DNA of 64,000 nt from Ornithinibacillus sp. 4-3 (GTDB taxonomy: Bacteria; Bacillota; Bacilli; Bacillales; Amphibacillaceae): positions 96,001 through 160,000 of the forward strand of contig NZ_CP162599.1 in the NCBI RefSeq assembly GCF_040958695.1, written 5' to 3'. Every line of letters begins with the position of its first letter. Positions within the stretch are counted from its first letter, which is position 1. The position numbers were made by a program, and so were the translations under genes. The notes beneath the pieces are model-generated. The model did no database searches, had not been told where the DNA came from, and worked only from the letters and a program-made list of their open reading frames with translations. This document shows, in pieces, positions 55,947 through 64,000 of this stretch.

Positions 55947-57686
55947 ATGGCTGTAAAATTAGATAAAGTAGATGTTGTCGTAGTTGGAACTGGTTGGGCT
56001 GGTGGAATTCCTTCAGCAGAACTAGCAAAAAAGGGATACAAGGTAGTGGCTTTAGAGCGCGGAAAGGATCATGACCATAGTGATTTCATTGGCTCTAAAG
56101 ATGAGTTACGTTACGCATCCCGTTATGAAATTATGACAGATAACTCTGTTTCAACTGTTACAGCACGTGATAGTTTAGATGATGAGGCATTTCCGCTTCG
56201 AACACAAAGAGAGAACTTTGAAGGAAACAACGTTGGGGGAAGTAGTGCTCACTGGTCAGGAGTTACACAGCGTGGACGCAAATTTGATTTTCAAGCACGC
56301 TCGATTACGATTGAGAAATATGGAGAAGATAAAATCCCAGCAGATATGAATTTACAGGATATGGGGATAACATATGATGAATTAGAACCTTATTTTGACA
56401 GATTCGAAAAAACAGCTGGGACATCCGGTGAAGATGATCCAATGGGACCACCACGTAGCGATAGTTATCCTACAGGGCCAATGCGTGCTTCCTACCCAGT
56501 AAAGTTATTTAAAGAAGCAGCAACTAATTTAGGATACCATCCAGTTATGGTACCGTCTGCTAACCTTTCTGAACAATATGAGAATCCAGATGGAGAAACC
56601 ATTAATGCTTGTCAATATTGTTCATTCTGTATGATGTATGGTTGTGACTTTGGTGCAAAATCAGACCCAATTGGAACAGTTATCCCTACAGCTATGAAAA
56701 CAGGTAATTTTGAATTACGTACAGAATCCTATGCGCGTCGCGTATTACATGAAGATGGAAAAGCTACCGGTATTTTATATGTAGACATGCGTTCGGGAAT
56801 TGAATATGAGCAACCTGCTGATGTGGTTATTTTAGGCGGTTACACGATTTCCAACACACACTTAATGTTACTTTCTGAAATTGGTAAACCATATAATCCG
56901 GAAACTGGTGAAGGAGTTATTGGTAAAAACTCTGCTGGATTACAGTCTCCAGGTGGAAGTGCGACTGGTTTCTTCGAAAATATAAAATTCAACTTATTTA
57001 TGGGAGCAGGCGCCTTAGGGGGTACATTTAGTGACCTTGATAGTGACAACCTCGATCATACTGATTTAGACTTTATCGGTGGAGGTATTTGCGAAATTCG
57101 TCAACGTGGCTCAGGACCAATCGGTTTTAATCCGGTACCGCGAGGCACACCACAATGGGGGAAAGAGTATAAAGAGAAATCACTCCACTATGCAAACCGT
57201 ATGTTAAGTATTGGATTTATGTCACCATCATTTGGTTGGAAATTTAACTATATGGACTTAGATCCAAACTATACAGACATGTTCAATGATCCATTATTAA
57301 GAATTACACACTCGGTTACAGAACACGATCAAAAATACTCAGAGTACTTTGCTGATCGTGCAGAAGAACTCATGAAAGAAATGGGAGCAGACATTGTTGA
57401 AAAAAGTAATCCACCACAAGGATGGGGCCATACACAAGGCTATGGTGAAACAACTGGTGGAGTAATTATGGGAGATGCCCCAGAGACTTCTGCAATAAAC
57501 AACTACTCTCAAGTATGGGATATGGAAAATCTATTTGTAATCGGAGCATCTGCTTTACCACATAAAATTCCTCAACAAACATGTACAATCGGTGCATTAG
57601 CATACCGTGCTGCAGAAGGAATTGACAAGTACTTATCAGACGGTAGTGGATTGTTAGTTGAAGCTGAAACGAAAGAGAAAGTATAA
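55947..57686 (+). CDS. GMC-type FAD oxidoreductase, gluconate/sugar dehydrogenase large subunit
   Basis: The 579-aa protein begins with an FAD-binding Rossmann motif (VVVGTGWAGGIPSAELAKKG) and has the C-terminal GMC segment with HTQGYGETTGG and GASALPHKIPQQTCTIGAL. It has no export signal of its own, so it probably travels with the Tat-bearing partner upstream. A cysteine cluster C222-x2-C225-x2-C228-x4-C233 (CQYCSFCMMYGC) resembles the Fe-S-binding region of bacterial FAD sugar dehydrogenases. No cytochrome c subunit gene is adjacent. Gluconate, 2-ketogluconate or another polyol/sugar acid is a likely substrate, but sequence alone does not decide it. Confidence 0.85.
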   Translation: MAVKLDKVDVVVVGTGWAGGIPSAELAKKGYKVVALERGKDHDHSDFIGSKDELRYASRYEIMTDNSVSTVTARDSLDDEAFPLRTQRENFEGNNVGGSSAHWSGVTQRGRKFDFQARSITIEKYGEDKIPADMNLQDMGITYDELEPYFDRFEKTAGTSGEDDPMGPPRSDSYPTGPMRASYPVKLFKEAATNLGYHPVMVPSANLSEQYENPDGETINACQYCSFCMMYGCDFGAKSDPIGTVIPTAMKTGNFELRTESYARRVLHEDGKATGILYVDMRSGIEYEQPADVVILGGYTISNTHLMLLSEIGKPYNPETGEGVIGKNSAGLQSPGGSATGFFENIKFNLFMGAGALGGTFSDLDSDNLDHTDLDFIGGGICEIRQRGSGPIGFNPVPRGTPQWGKEYKEKSLHYANRMLSIGFMSPSFGWKFNYMDLDPNYTDMFNDPLLRITHSVTEHDQKYSEYFADRAEELMKEMGADIVEKSNPPQGWGHTQGYGETTGGVIMGDAPETSAINNYSQVWDMENLFVIGASALPHKIPQQTCTIGALAYRAAEGIDKYLSDGSGLLVEAETKEKV

Positions 57687-57711
57687 ATAGCTAATTTATA
57701 ATACATGCAAA

Positions 57712-57950
57712 GGAGGGTGGGGAAAAAAATTTGCTAGCGCAAATAATCCAACAAAGTTTCATCAAAGCGTAGGAAATGTACATAGACTCCTATTCGACTA
57801 AAGTCGGTCACGTCACGTAAAAACAACCAGAGGGAGCTTGAATAGATGTCACACTTGTGCTCATGGTGAAAGCGAAGTGTATTTCCGAAGCGGAGGATTA
57901 CCTCTAGTTTTGTTTGGTAATGCTAGCCCAAATCTTTTTGCCCATCCCCT
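57712..57950 (+). repeat. Bacillaceae-type intergenic repeat, copy 2
   Basis: This element is a shorter relative of 7921-8270. Shared blocks are AAGCGTAGGAAATGTACATAG (57764-57784 region), GACTAAAGTCGGTCACGTCA (57796-57815) and GTGAAAGCGAAGTGTATTTCC (57866-57886). Its ends form imperfect inverted arms: GGTGGGGAAAAA...GCTAGC at the left, and GCTAGCCCAAATCTTTTTGC then CCATCCCC at the right. It follows the GMC gene by 25 nt, as copy 1 follows clpC, so both may serve as operon ends. The sequence up to 58005 has no gene. Confidence 0.7.
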
Positions 57951-58005
57951 TATTTCTTTTAAAATAATAAACTCTGGGTGTTTTAGTAGAAAGGGTGTTA
58001 TCAGA

Positions 58006-58584
58006 GTGAAAAAAACATTGTTTAACATTATGCTACTCATCTTTACACTTACAATTGCTGCTTGTAGTAACGAAAAAATTGAAACTAACATGTCTTCGAC
58101 TGTCGCAGATTTTGAATTTACAGACCAGCATAATGAAGCCTTTGCATCAGAACAATTAAAAGATGACTGGTGGATTGCTTATTTTTTCTATACAAACTGT
58201 ACAATGGTTTGCCCACAAACAACCGCCAATATCGTAAACGTACAAACAACACTAAGTGATGAAGGCATAACACCGTCAATTATCGGCTTCAGTGTAGACC
58301 CCGATACTGATACACCAACAGTACTCCAAGATTACGCAGCAATATATGGTGCAAATCTTGAAACCATGACTTTTTTAACTGGATATGAATTTGACACAAT
58401 AAAAGAACTATCCAACAAATCATTTAAAACCGTACTAGACGGAGGAGGACCAGAAGGCCATGCATATGCACATAGCACGTCTTTCTTCCTTATCAATCCG
58501 AAAGGCGAAGTCATTAAACGATATGATGGCCTATCACAGTCAGATCTTGAGAAACTTATTGCAGATGTGAAAAACATAATGTGA
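58006..58584 (+). CDS. SCO1/SenC family copper-binding lipoprotein
   Basis: SCO proteins deliver copper to the CuA site of cytochrome c oxidase or act as thiol-disulfide reductases. The 192-aa protein has a lipoprotein signal (lipobox TIAAC, Cys20) and a thioredoxin-like fold. The CxxxC pair is Cys65/Cys69 (TNCTMVCP), and the conserved His lies in GHAYAHSTSFFL. I start at GTG 58006, 8 nt after AAAGGGTG; the longer reading frame upstream lies in the repeat element. It suggests an aerobic respiratory chain. It may be unrelated to the dehydrogenase upstream. Confidence 0.88.
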   Translation: MKKTLFNIMLLIFTLTIAACSNEKIETNMSSTVADFEFTDQHNEAFASEQLKDDWWIAYFFYTNCTMVCPQTTANIVNVQTTLSDEGITPSIIGFSVDPDTDTPTVLQDYAAIYGANLETMTFLTGYEFDTIKELSNKSFKTVLDGGGPEGHAYAHSTSFFLINPKGEVIKRYDGLSQSDLEKLIADVKNIM

Positions 58585-58627
58585 AAATGAAAATCTTATA
58601 AATTTTATTTTAGAATTTCATTTTTTG
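58584..58627 (+). terminator. Terminator after the SCO gene
   Basis: AAAATGAAA pairs with TTTCATTTT, with further A-T pairs inside and six T at the end. It is AT-rich and thus of moderate strength. Confidence 0.55.
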
Positions 58628-59307
58628 ATAGAGTAAAAAAACATTATTTCTTGCATCATAATTTAGATAACAACAGCATTGCTCTTTCTGTTCATGATAT
58701 CGATGATGACTGATGCCGTAAAAGCAATTAGATAATCTATCTATATATAGAATCTACTGGTGGACTGACAAGTTACCAGTATTTTGATTGACAACAACGT
58801 ACATACCATCCCCAGACGCTAGGAACGAGCATTAATAATAAGGGAAACCTTTTAGGTGTGTTGATCGAATGTATTAACATCCAAAGTACAATGCTTTTAC
58901 AACCCTCTCTAATAAGCGTCTGCTTCATCTGCAGATAAATTAAATGCCCCAAACTAATAGTGTATATGATTTATGTCGTGCTTCTTCTAAGATTGGCAAG
59001 GCTGATTTATGCTGGCCTGTCACCTAGCTTTTCCCTCTACTTAATCGTGATAAAATGTTATAAATAATTTAACAGATTTAAAGTATTCGCATCTTATGGA
59101 AGATTGCTTTGTCATCAATTCTAGTTAATATAAAGAAGAACCTTCAACAAGCAATAGAATTTAATTCATTATCTAGGAGTTATAGCTGCGGCACTTTATT
59201 TCTTGTTTTCAAGAAGTGGCAAATGATTTTTGCAGGAAATAGGGCTTATACTCTAGAATCCAACAATGTTATTTAATATATTATTCAAAGAACAGGAGAA
59301 CCCAGAA
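58628..59307. other. Gene-poor stretch, probably decayed DNA
   Basis: I see no intact gene, tRNA or repeat on either strand; stops are frequent in all frames. A short segment near 59165-59228 reads as a membrane-helix-like tail (HYLGVIAAALYFLFSRSGK) ending at TGA and may be the last remnant of a membrane protein gene. A weak promoter (TTGCAG 59230-59235, 18 nt, TAGAAT 59254-59259) may serve the next gene. Confidence 0.5.
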
Positions 59308-59730
59308 ATGTATGAACCAAAGATGAAAGAAAATGATAATAGTGTAATTGAATTTATTAAAAGTGTGGAAAGTGAGAAGAAGAGAGCAGATGCCTATCAA
59401 TTATTAGAGATTTTTGAAGAAGTAACTGGTTATGATGCGAAAATGTGGGGACCTAGTATTATAGGATTTGGTAGCTATCACTATAAGTATGCATCAGGTC
59501 ATGAAGGAGATGCACCTTTAGTGGGTTTCTCACCAAGAAAGGCTAAAATTAGTCTTTATTTGGATTATGAAAGTGAAGAAAGAGAAAAATTATTGGAAAA
59601 CTTCGGTAAACATACGAAGAGTAAGGCTTGTATTTACGTTAATAAAATAGCTGATATTGACACTTATGTATTAAAGGAATTAATCAGACATACAGTAGAG
59701 AAATATCGAAAGCTTTATCCAAATGAATAA
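59308..59730 (+). CDS. DUF1801 domain protein
   Basis: The 140-aa protein matches the DUF1801/YdhG-like fold, seen in small iron-chaperone-like (frataxin-analogue) proteins of Firmicutes and in many proteins of unknown role. Typical segments are YQLLEIFEEVTGYDAKMWGP, GFGSYHYKYASGHEGD and FSPRKAKISLYL. I start at ATG 59308 because AGGAGA is 8 nt upstream; an in-frame ATG at 59266 precedes that site. It is a single gene, and function is not assigned. Confidence 0.8.
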   Translation: MYEPKMKENDNSVIEFIKSVESEKKRADAYQLLEIFEEVTGYDAKMWGPSIIGFGSYHYKYASGHEGDAPLVGFSPRKAKISLYLDYESEEREKLLENFGKHTKSKACIYVNKIADIDTYVLKELIRHTVEKYRKLYPNE

Positions 59731-59972
59731 GGTTTTTACCATGAATCTAAATTTACGTTCTACTTTTTGAAGCAGTAAGTATCGTTAAAGTAGGGTAATG
59801 ATCATCTTAATCGGTAACTTATATCGAAAAATTATTGTTAGACACTATAAAGAAAAAGTAAAATCTTCATATCGCGTGGCGCAAATGAATCATCCTTTTT
59901 ATATGTTAAAATAAACCCGAAGATTATAATTTACGAGATCATATTGCAGTATAAAGGAAAGGGGAGAGAAGA

Positions 59973-60317
59973 ATGGAAAGGAAATATAGGGATATTGTAG
60001 GCGAAAGAATTAAGGAAAGTAATACGGATTTACAAAATCTCCCGGGAATGGGTAAACCACTTCCTAAAGATTATACGCAAAAGGATACATTTCAACACTT
60101 TCAAAAAATAGTAAAGGATGCTGGATTTTTACCACCGTGGTTGAAGCTACAAAAAGAAATAGCGGCTTTATTGGATGAGGTTGAAACAGAAATTGATATA
60201 GAAGAAATTAATAAGAAAGTTAAAAAATATAATCGCATGTGCCCTACCCCATTACAAAAAAATTTAGTAAGCCTATCTAATTTAGAGAAATCTAAAAAAA
60301 GCTGGGAATCAAATTAG
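59973..60317 (+). CDS. DUF1992 (DnaJ-homologue C28-type) domain protein
   Basis: The 114-aa cytosolic protein begins ERKYRDIVGERIKESNTDLQ and has NLPGMGKPLP and DAGFLPPWLKLQKEI, the hallmarks of DUF1992. Proteins of this type are widespread in Bacillales and of unknown function. GGGGAG precedes the ATG. It stands alone, 242 nt after the DUF1801 gene, with nothing recognised in the gap. Confidence 0.85.
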   Translation: MERKYRDIVGERIKESNTDLQNLPGMGKPLPKDYTQKDTFQHFQKIVKDAGFLPPWLKLQKEIAALLDEVETEIDIEEINKKVKKYNRMCPTPLQKNLVSLSNLEKSKKSWESN

Positions 60318-60469
60318 GTGAAAATCGTGAGGCAGTGTAGCTTCCTTAGATGGCTTGCCTGTCACATTTCTTAACAAATCCTAATCGGGAACAAAGATTT
60401 GATTTGGGTTTAGAAATACTTTCGGCTGGATTTTTCGTAAGATAGCTGGAACGGAGGTAGAATAGAACT

Positions 60470-61345
60470 TTGAGAATTTTTGTTGCTGGTGCAAGTGGTG
60501 TTATTGGCCGTTTATTAATTCCTTTGTTGGTAAAGGAGGGACATGAAGTATTTGGAATGACTCATAATACAGCGTCTAAAGGCCTTATTCAGGAAATAGG
60601 TGCTACTCCTGTGGTAGTGGATGTTTTCGATCGTGATGCTGTAATTTCGGCTTTTCGTGAAGTGCGTCCTGAGATTGTTATCCATCAACTCACCTCATTA
60701 AGTAAATATAATTTGGAAGACAATGCGAAAATTAGAAACTTAGGGACAAGAAATCTTGTTGATGCATCCCGAACTGTTGGAGTGAAGCGGATGATTGCTC
60801 AAAGTATTTCTTGGGCATATGAGCCAGACAGTTATCCGGCAACTGAAGAGAGCCTCTTAGATGTTAAGGCACCGGAGCCACGAAAAACAACTATTGATGG
60901 AGCGGTAGCTCTAGAGAATGCTGTTTCCGAAATGGAAGAGTTCGTTATTCTTCGATTCGGAATGCTTTACGGACCATCCACTTGGTATGATCCATCGGGA
61001 ATGATTGCAGAGAAGGTTCGTAATCAAGAAATGAAGGCTACTGACGGCATAATGTCATTTTTACATATTGCAGATGCTGCACGAGCTACCCTCGCTGCAC
61101 TAGAGTGGCCAAATGGGGCGGTCAACATAGTAGATGATGAGCCAGTTCCTGGAACGGTATGGCTCCCATACTATGCTTCATTAATTGGTGCTCCTGAACC
61201 TAAAGTCCAGGCGAGCAGCAACCGTGGTGAGCGTGGTGCTTCCAATGCTAAAGCACGGCAGGAGTATGGATGGGAACCCATTTTCCCGACCTGGTATGAC
61301 GGATTCAGGGCGAGCTTAAGTTCATCTAATAACATCAAAAAATAA
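60470..61345 (+). CDS. NAD(P)-dependent epimerase/dehydratase-like protein (extended SDR, atypical)
   Basis: The 291-aa protein has a Rossmann motif GASGVIG (7-13) and the extended-SDR layout (IHQLTSL, RFGMLYGPSTWYDPSG, FLHIADAARATLAAL, YNIVDDEP-like VNIVDDEP). The catalytic Tyr-x3-Lys is not seen: the aligned stretch is TTIDGAVALENAV, with neither Tyr nor Lys. It may therefore be a non-catalytic NAD-sensor or act by another mechanism. It starts with TTG at 60470, 12 nt after GGAGG. Its base composition is slightly richer in GC than that of the neighbouring genes. Confidence 0.75.
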   Translation: MRIFVAGASGVIGRLLIPLLVKEGHEVFGMTHNTASKGLIQEIGATPVVVDVFDRDAVISAFREVRPEIVIHQLTSLSKYNLEDNAKIRNLGTRNLVDASRTVGVKRMIAQSISWAYEPDSYPATEESLLDVKAPEPRKTTIDGAVALENAVSEMEEFVILRFGMLYGPSTWYDPSGMIAEKVRNQEMKATDGIMSFLHIADAARATLAALEWPNGAVNIVDDEPVPGTVWLPYYASLIGAPEPKVQASSNRGERGASNAKARQEYGWEPIFPTWYDGFRASLSSSNNIKK

Positions 61346-61432
61346 TGAATGAATCATTTTTAGTATCAGGATAATCTCTCTGTGCTTTTGTCTAGCAGAT
61401 CGTAACTCTGATTTTTTACCTTCACTGATTAG

Positions 61433-61560
61433 ATTGAATTCTAATTCTGTGATGTTAGCCAAAGAAGAAGAATTACCCTGAAGCAGTAGAGGTTACAATT
61501 ATGCTAGATGAGGTACTGTCAGTAAATCTTATTTACAATATTAAAATGTTTCAGCGTTAA
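61433..61560 (+). pseudogene. Possible Spo0E-like gene remnant
   Basis: Read across frames, the fragments IEF, NSVMLAKE and KNYPEAVEVTIMLDEVLSVN resemble the core of small Spo0E-family phosphatases, which have an [ST]-x2-LD motif in a two-helix hairpin. At least two frame changes and a stop at 61455-61457 break it. The similarity is a recalled pattern and short, so confidence is low. The remainder of 61346-61915 has one terminator and no other recognised gene. Confidence 0.35.
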
Positions 61561-61604
61561 AAGGCTCAATTTCTCTATAAATAAGATAGGGAAATTGAGC
61601 TTTT
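61559..61604 (+). terminator. Intrinsic terminator
   Basis: AAAAGGCTCAATTTC pairs with GAAATTGAGCTTTT across a 17-nt loop. It directly follows the stop codon of the possible Spo0E-like remnant, which is a further hint that a real gene once ended here. Confidence 0.85.
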
Positions 61605-61915
61605 CGTTATTTCATAATACTTTTATCATCACTTTGAATGATTCACTATTGAAAATGGTAAACTCTGGATTCCTACATATTTAATCACATAGCTTACTGT
61701 GCTATCAATTTCCTATTAGGTTATTTATTATATATTTCTTCAAAAAAGAGTTGTCTTGTACATCTATCCCGACAGAGAAAACTCAAAAAAATGAACCAGC
61801 ACATATCTTATAAAAGTATAGTTCTCTAACTCCTTAACTGAGCTAGGTACTCATCTATATTAACCAAAATGAATATCTTTATTATTAGAATGATATTAAC
61901 TGGGGAGGAATCTTC

Positions 61916-62695
61916 ATGGGATATTTTGTTACTGTAGAGCCAGGGGTGAATCTATATGTAGAGGATATTAATCGAGGAGGGGATAACACGGTCGTATTTT
62001 TACATGGCTGGCCTTTAAGCCATAAACAGTTTGAATATCAGTTTAATGTTCTTCCAGCTATGGGTTATCGTTGTATTGGTATTGACTGGAGGGGCTTTGG
62101 AAATTCAGATAAACCAATAGGTGATTATACATTTAACAAACTTGCAGATGATATCCGTCGAATAGTTGCTTCACTCCAATTAAATAACTTTACGCTTGTT
62201 GGTCACTCTACTGGAGGAGCTATCGCCATTCGGTATATGTCCCGTCATAACAATTTCGGAGTATCAAAGCTTATTTTAATTGATGCGGCTGCTCCAACTG
62301 GATTTACTACAGAAACGGCTAATAATTTTCTTAAAGACGTCTTAAATGACCGACCTAAAATGATACAGAATGTAATAGATAGTTTTTTCTTTCAGTATAT
62401 AACAAAGTCATTTTCCAATTGGTTTTTGCAAATGGGATTACAAGCAGCAAGTTGGTCGACAACTGCTATTATAACTACCTTAAGGGATGAACAACTATAT
62501 GCAGATCTTCCAAAAATTTATGTTCCTACTTTAATTATCCACGGTATCCATGATAAAGTTATTCCATTTTCTCAAGCTGAAACACTAAATGAAAAAATAA
62601 GCAATTCACGGCTTGTTCCTTTTCAATATAGTGGTCATGGGCCTTTTTGGGAAGAACGTGATAAGTTTAATCAACTATTGACACAATTTATTTAG
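61916..62695 (+). CDS. Alpha/beta hydrolase (esterase / haloperoxidase-like)
   Basis: The 259-aa protein has the alpha/beta hydrolase fold. The oxyanion motif HGW is at 30-32, the nucleophile elbow GHSTGG has Ser98, the acid is Asp213 (GIHDKVIPF) and the base is His241 (SGHGPF). The family includes arylesterases and non-haem chloroperoxidase-like enzymes; the substrate cannot be told. A GGGGAGG ribosome binding site precedes the ATG. It is a single gene, with a strong bidirectional terminator about 185 nt downstream. Confidence 0.85.
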   Translation: MGYFVTVEPGVNLYVEDINRGGDNTVVFLHGWPLSHKQFEYQFNVLPAMGYRCIGIDWRGFGNSDKPIGDYTFNKLADDIRRIVASLQLNNFTLVGHSTGGAIAIRYMSRHNNFGVSKLILIDAAAPTGFTTETANNFLKDVLNDRPKMIQNVIDSFFFQYITKSFSNWFLQMGLQAASWSTTAIITTLRDEQLYADLPKIYVPTLIIHGIHDKVIPFSQAETLNEKISNSRLVPFQYSGHGPFWEERDKFNQLLTQFI

Positions 62696-62878
62696 TTTAG
62701 GCATTGTCCATTTAATATATCCTTTTTATTCATACAAGTAATCCTCTTAAGCCCAAGATATATACTTATTTGATTTTTCTATGATAATGATAGGGAAATC
62801 AATAAAACAATTCCTCACCATCATTTGGATAAAGTGATCCTTAATATTTTTATTTCCTAGCAACGGAGTTTTTGTGTT

Positions 62879-62924
62879 AAAAAATGCCTAATTCCACGAA
62901 AAAAAGTGGATTTAGGCATTTTTA
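62879..62924. terminator. Bidirectional terminator between convergent genes
   Basis: AAAAATGCCTAATTCCAC pairs with GTGGATTTAGGCATTTTT (one mismatch) around a short A-rich loop. A-tract and T-tract on either side let it act on both strands, for the hydrolase gene and the leftward protease gene. The rest of 62696-63128 holds nothing recognisable. Confidence 0.85.
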
Positions 62925-63128
62925 CTTCAACTTCAATATTACTCAATTGTCAAATCAATTTGTAGAATCGAAGAAGGATTTGGTATGATAGCAAATTTTA
63001 TGATGAAGAAATCATCACTTTATCTTTTTCCATATTTATGGAAGGAAAATCTTTTTCTTTTAAAATCAAAAACTAAAACGCTGCAGATTTTAAGTCCCAT
63101 CCTAAGGATGTAGTTTAGTTTATTTTAA

Positions 63129-63833
63129 TCATTTATTCTGTTCACCTTTTAAAAATTTAATTTCAAACGGATATAAGATTAAATGAAAGCACATATGAAC
63201 TAGTATCGCAGCAAGGATACCATTATTATAAAATTGCCATCCACAAATAATACCTACAAGCATATTACCAATAAAGATGTAACTATACAGTGTAAATGAT
63301 TTTCCAGCTACTGAGGAACCTTGATAGTGCGCTAGTGTAAAAATCAAACTAGATACAACAATAGATATCCATACCGATATTCCTTCTGTTAGGAAAGATT
63401 GTGTTGCCCAAAGTAATAAACTCATTATTCCCCAACGAAAGATTAGCTCTTCCACTACACTTGCATATAGTATTCGATTCACGATGCCAATTGAATTTCT
63501 ATGTTTTTCAATCTTATAAAAAGCTTTACCTAAAAGAGGTTTATAGAAGACATAATAGATTAAAATATGTGTAATTGAACATCCAATACCTACTAAGGTA
63601 GCTTCTATCCAACTACTAATATAGATATTCTCCGCATGAAGACTTATTTTATTAATTAATGCGACACCCAAAGCTACAAATACACTTAGGAATACAAGTT
63701 GTAAAATAATAACTACAGTAATGGGCGCTTCTCTTTTTCCCGAAGTCGTTTTATTATTAAGCAAAATGGAAGAAATAATTGTACCAGGGATAGAGATAGA
63801 AACAAGAATTATAAACACTACCCAATTAAACAT
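63129..63833 (-). CDS. CPBP family intramembrane metalloprotease
   Basis: The 234-aa protein has six to eight predicted membrane helices and the CPBP (CAAX prenyl endopeptidase / Abi) motifs: Glu128-Glu129-x3-Arg133 (VVEELIFRWG), FTLAH with His169, and a C-terminal HMCFH (213-217) where the third motif lies. Bacterial members act in bacteriocin self-immunity, signalling or protein processing. ATG at 63833 (reverse strand) has GAGG 9 nt upstream and overlaps the stop of the preceding reverse gene by 8 nt, so the two form an operon. Confidence 0.85.
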   Translation of the reverse strand: MFNWVVFIILVSISIPGTIISSILLNNKTTSGKREAPITVVIILQLVFLSVFVALGVALINKISLHAENIYISSWIEATLVGIGCSITHILIYYVFYKPLLGKAFYKIEKHRNSIGIVNRILYASVVEELIFRWGIMSLLLWATQSFLTEGISVWISIVVSSLIFTLAHYQGSSVAGKSFTLYSYIFIGNMLVGIICGWQFYNNGILAAILVHMCFHLILYPFEIKFLKGEQNK

Positions 63834-64000
63834 GATTAGAATCCTCAGTAATGATATTATACAATTTTTGGGCAAAATCCCTAAATTGCTTTGTTTCTTT
63901 TAAGGATAATTTAGAATAATACTTTTCTATAACCAAGTCATCCATTTCATCATATTTTTTAAAAAATTCCTTTCCTTTCCCGTCGATTCTTACCAAAATT
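63826..64000 (-). CDS. Transcriptional regulator, MarR-like, C-terminal part (cut by window end)
   Basis: The reverse strand reads 57 codons to a stop at 63828-63826: ILVRIDGKGKEFFKKYDEMD and a helical tail (SKLSLKETKQFRDFAQKLYN). The wing-like start and the K-G-K-E-F-F-K-K followed by long helices are typical of the end of MarR-type regulators, but PadR-type proteins cannot be ruled out. It overlaps the CPBP protease gene by 8 nt and probably controls it. The N-terminal DNA-binding part lies outside the window. Confidence 0.55.
   Translation of the reverse strand, partial: ILVRIDGKGKEFFKKYDEMDDLVIEKYYSKLSLKETKQFRDFAQKLYNIITEDSNHV

Noticed and set aside
57838..58005. N-terminal extension of the SCO protein
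   Set aside because: It is translated repeat sequence and would destroy the lipoprotein signal peptide; the GTG at 58006 restores it.
63721..63903. Forward reading frame near the window end
   Set aside because: It is antisense to the CPBP protease gene, which has clear motifs and a ribosome binding site.

Overview
The window is a low-GC Bacillaceae chromosome segment. Its proteins most resemble the Oceanobacillus / Virgibacillus / Ornithinibacillus group, which is a judgement from recalled family sequences and not a search. It runs from the end of an rRNA operon through the conserved replication-proximal transcription and translation region (ctsR to rpsI) and then into a short accessory stretch. 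Strong Shine-Dalgarno sites, SigA-type promoters, a T-box, an L10 leader, CtsR boxes and a SigH gene all fit an aerobic Firmicute.

Layout. 1-2957: 3' part of 23S rRNA, 5S rRNA, terminator. 3263-7912: heat-shock operon ctsR-mcsA-mcsB-clpC under a CtsR operator. 7921-8270: a Bacillaceae-type intergenic repeat. 8411-16807: radA, yacL, gltX, T-box, cysE-cysS-mrnC-rlmB-rae1. 17017-22330: sigH, rpmG-secE-nusG, rplK-rplA, L10 leader-rplJ-rplL, rsmC. 22327-30539: rpoB-rpoC. 30611-35534: rplGB-rpsL-rpsG-fusA-tuf. 35703-50343: S10-spc-alpha ribosomal supercluster with secY, adk, infA and rpoA. 50558-54931: ECF transporter module (ecfA1-ecfA2-ecfT), truA, rplM-rpsI. 55071-58584: a Tat-dependent gluconate-dehydrogenase-like pair, a second copy of the repeat, and an SCO-family lipoprotein. 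58585-64000: small accessory genes (DUF1801, DUF1992, epimerase-like protein, alpha/beta hydrolase, CPBP membrane protease and the end of a MarR-like regulator) separated by gene-poor, partly decayed DNA.

How the genes work together. Nearly everything to 54.9 kb serves transcription, translation, membrane export and protein quality control, and the order is that of the Bacillus subtilis origin region. What stands out is what is missing from that order. There is no disA between radA and yacL, no ispD-ispF between yacL and gltX, and no map between adk and infA. The KOW-protein gene that usually follows map survives only as a frameshifted remnant (47253-47535). The sporulation/germination block often found after rpsI (cwlD, salA, gerD, kbaA, pdaB) is replaced by the gluconate dehydrogenase pair, and a possible Spo0E-like remnant lies near 61.5 kb. 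Together these suggest local gene loss or relocation in this lineage.

The main regulatory observations are: two leader structures resembling the ribosomal protein L1 site of 23S rRNA upstream of rplK and rplA; a CcpA cre-like site inside the sigH promoter; a 26-nt perfect palindrome against the rpoB ribosome binding site; and mutually exclusive hairpins between rpoB and rpoC. No insertion sequence, prophage, CRISPR array, tRNA gene or clearly new defence-type system was found.
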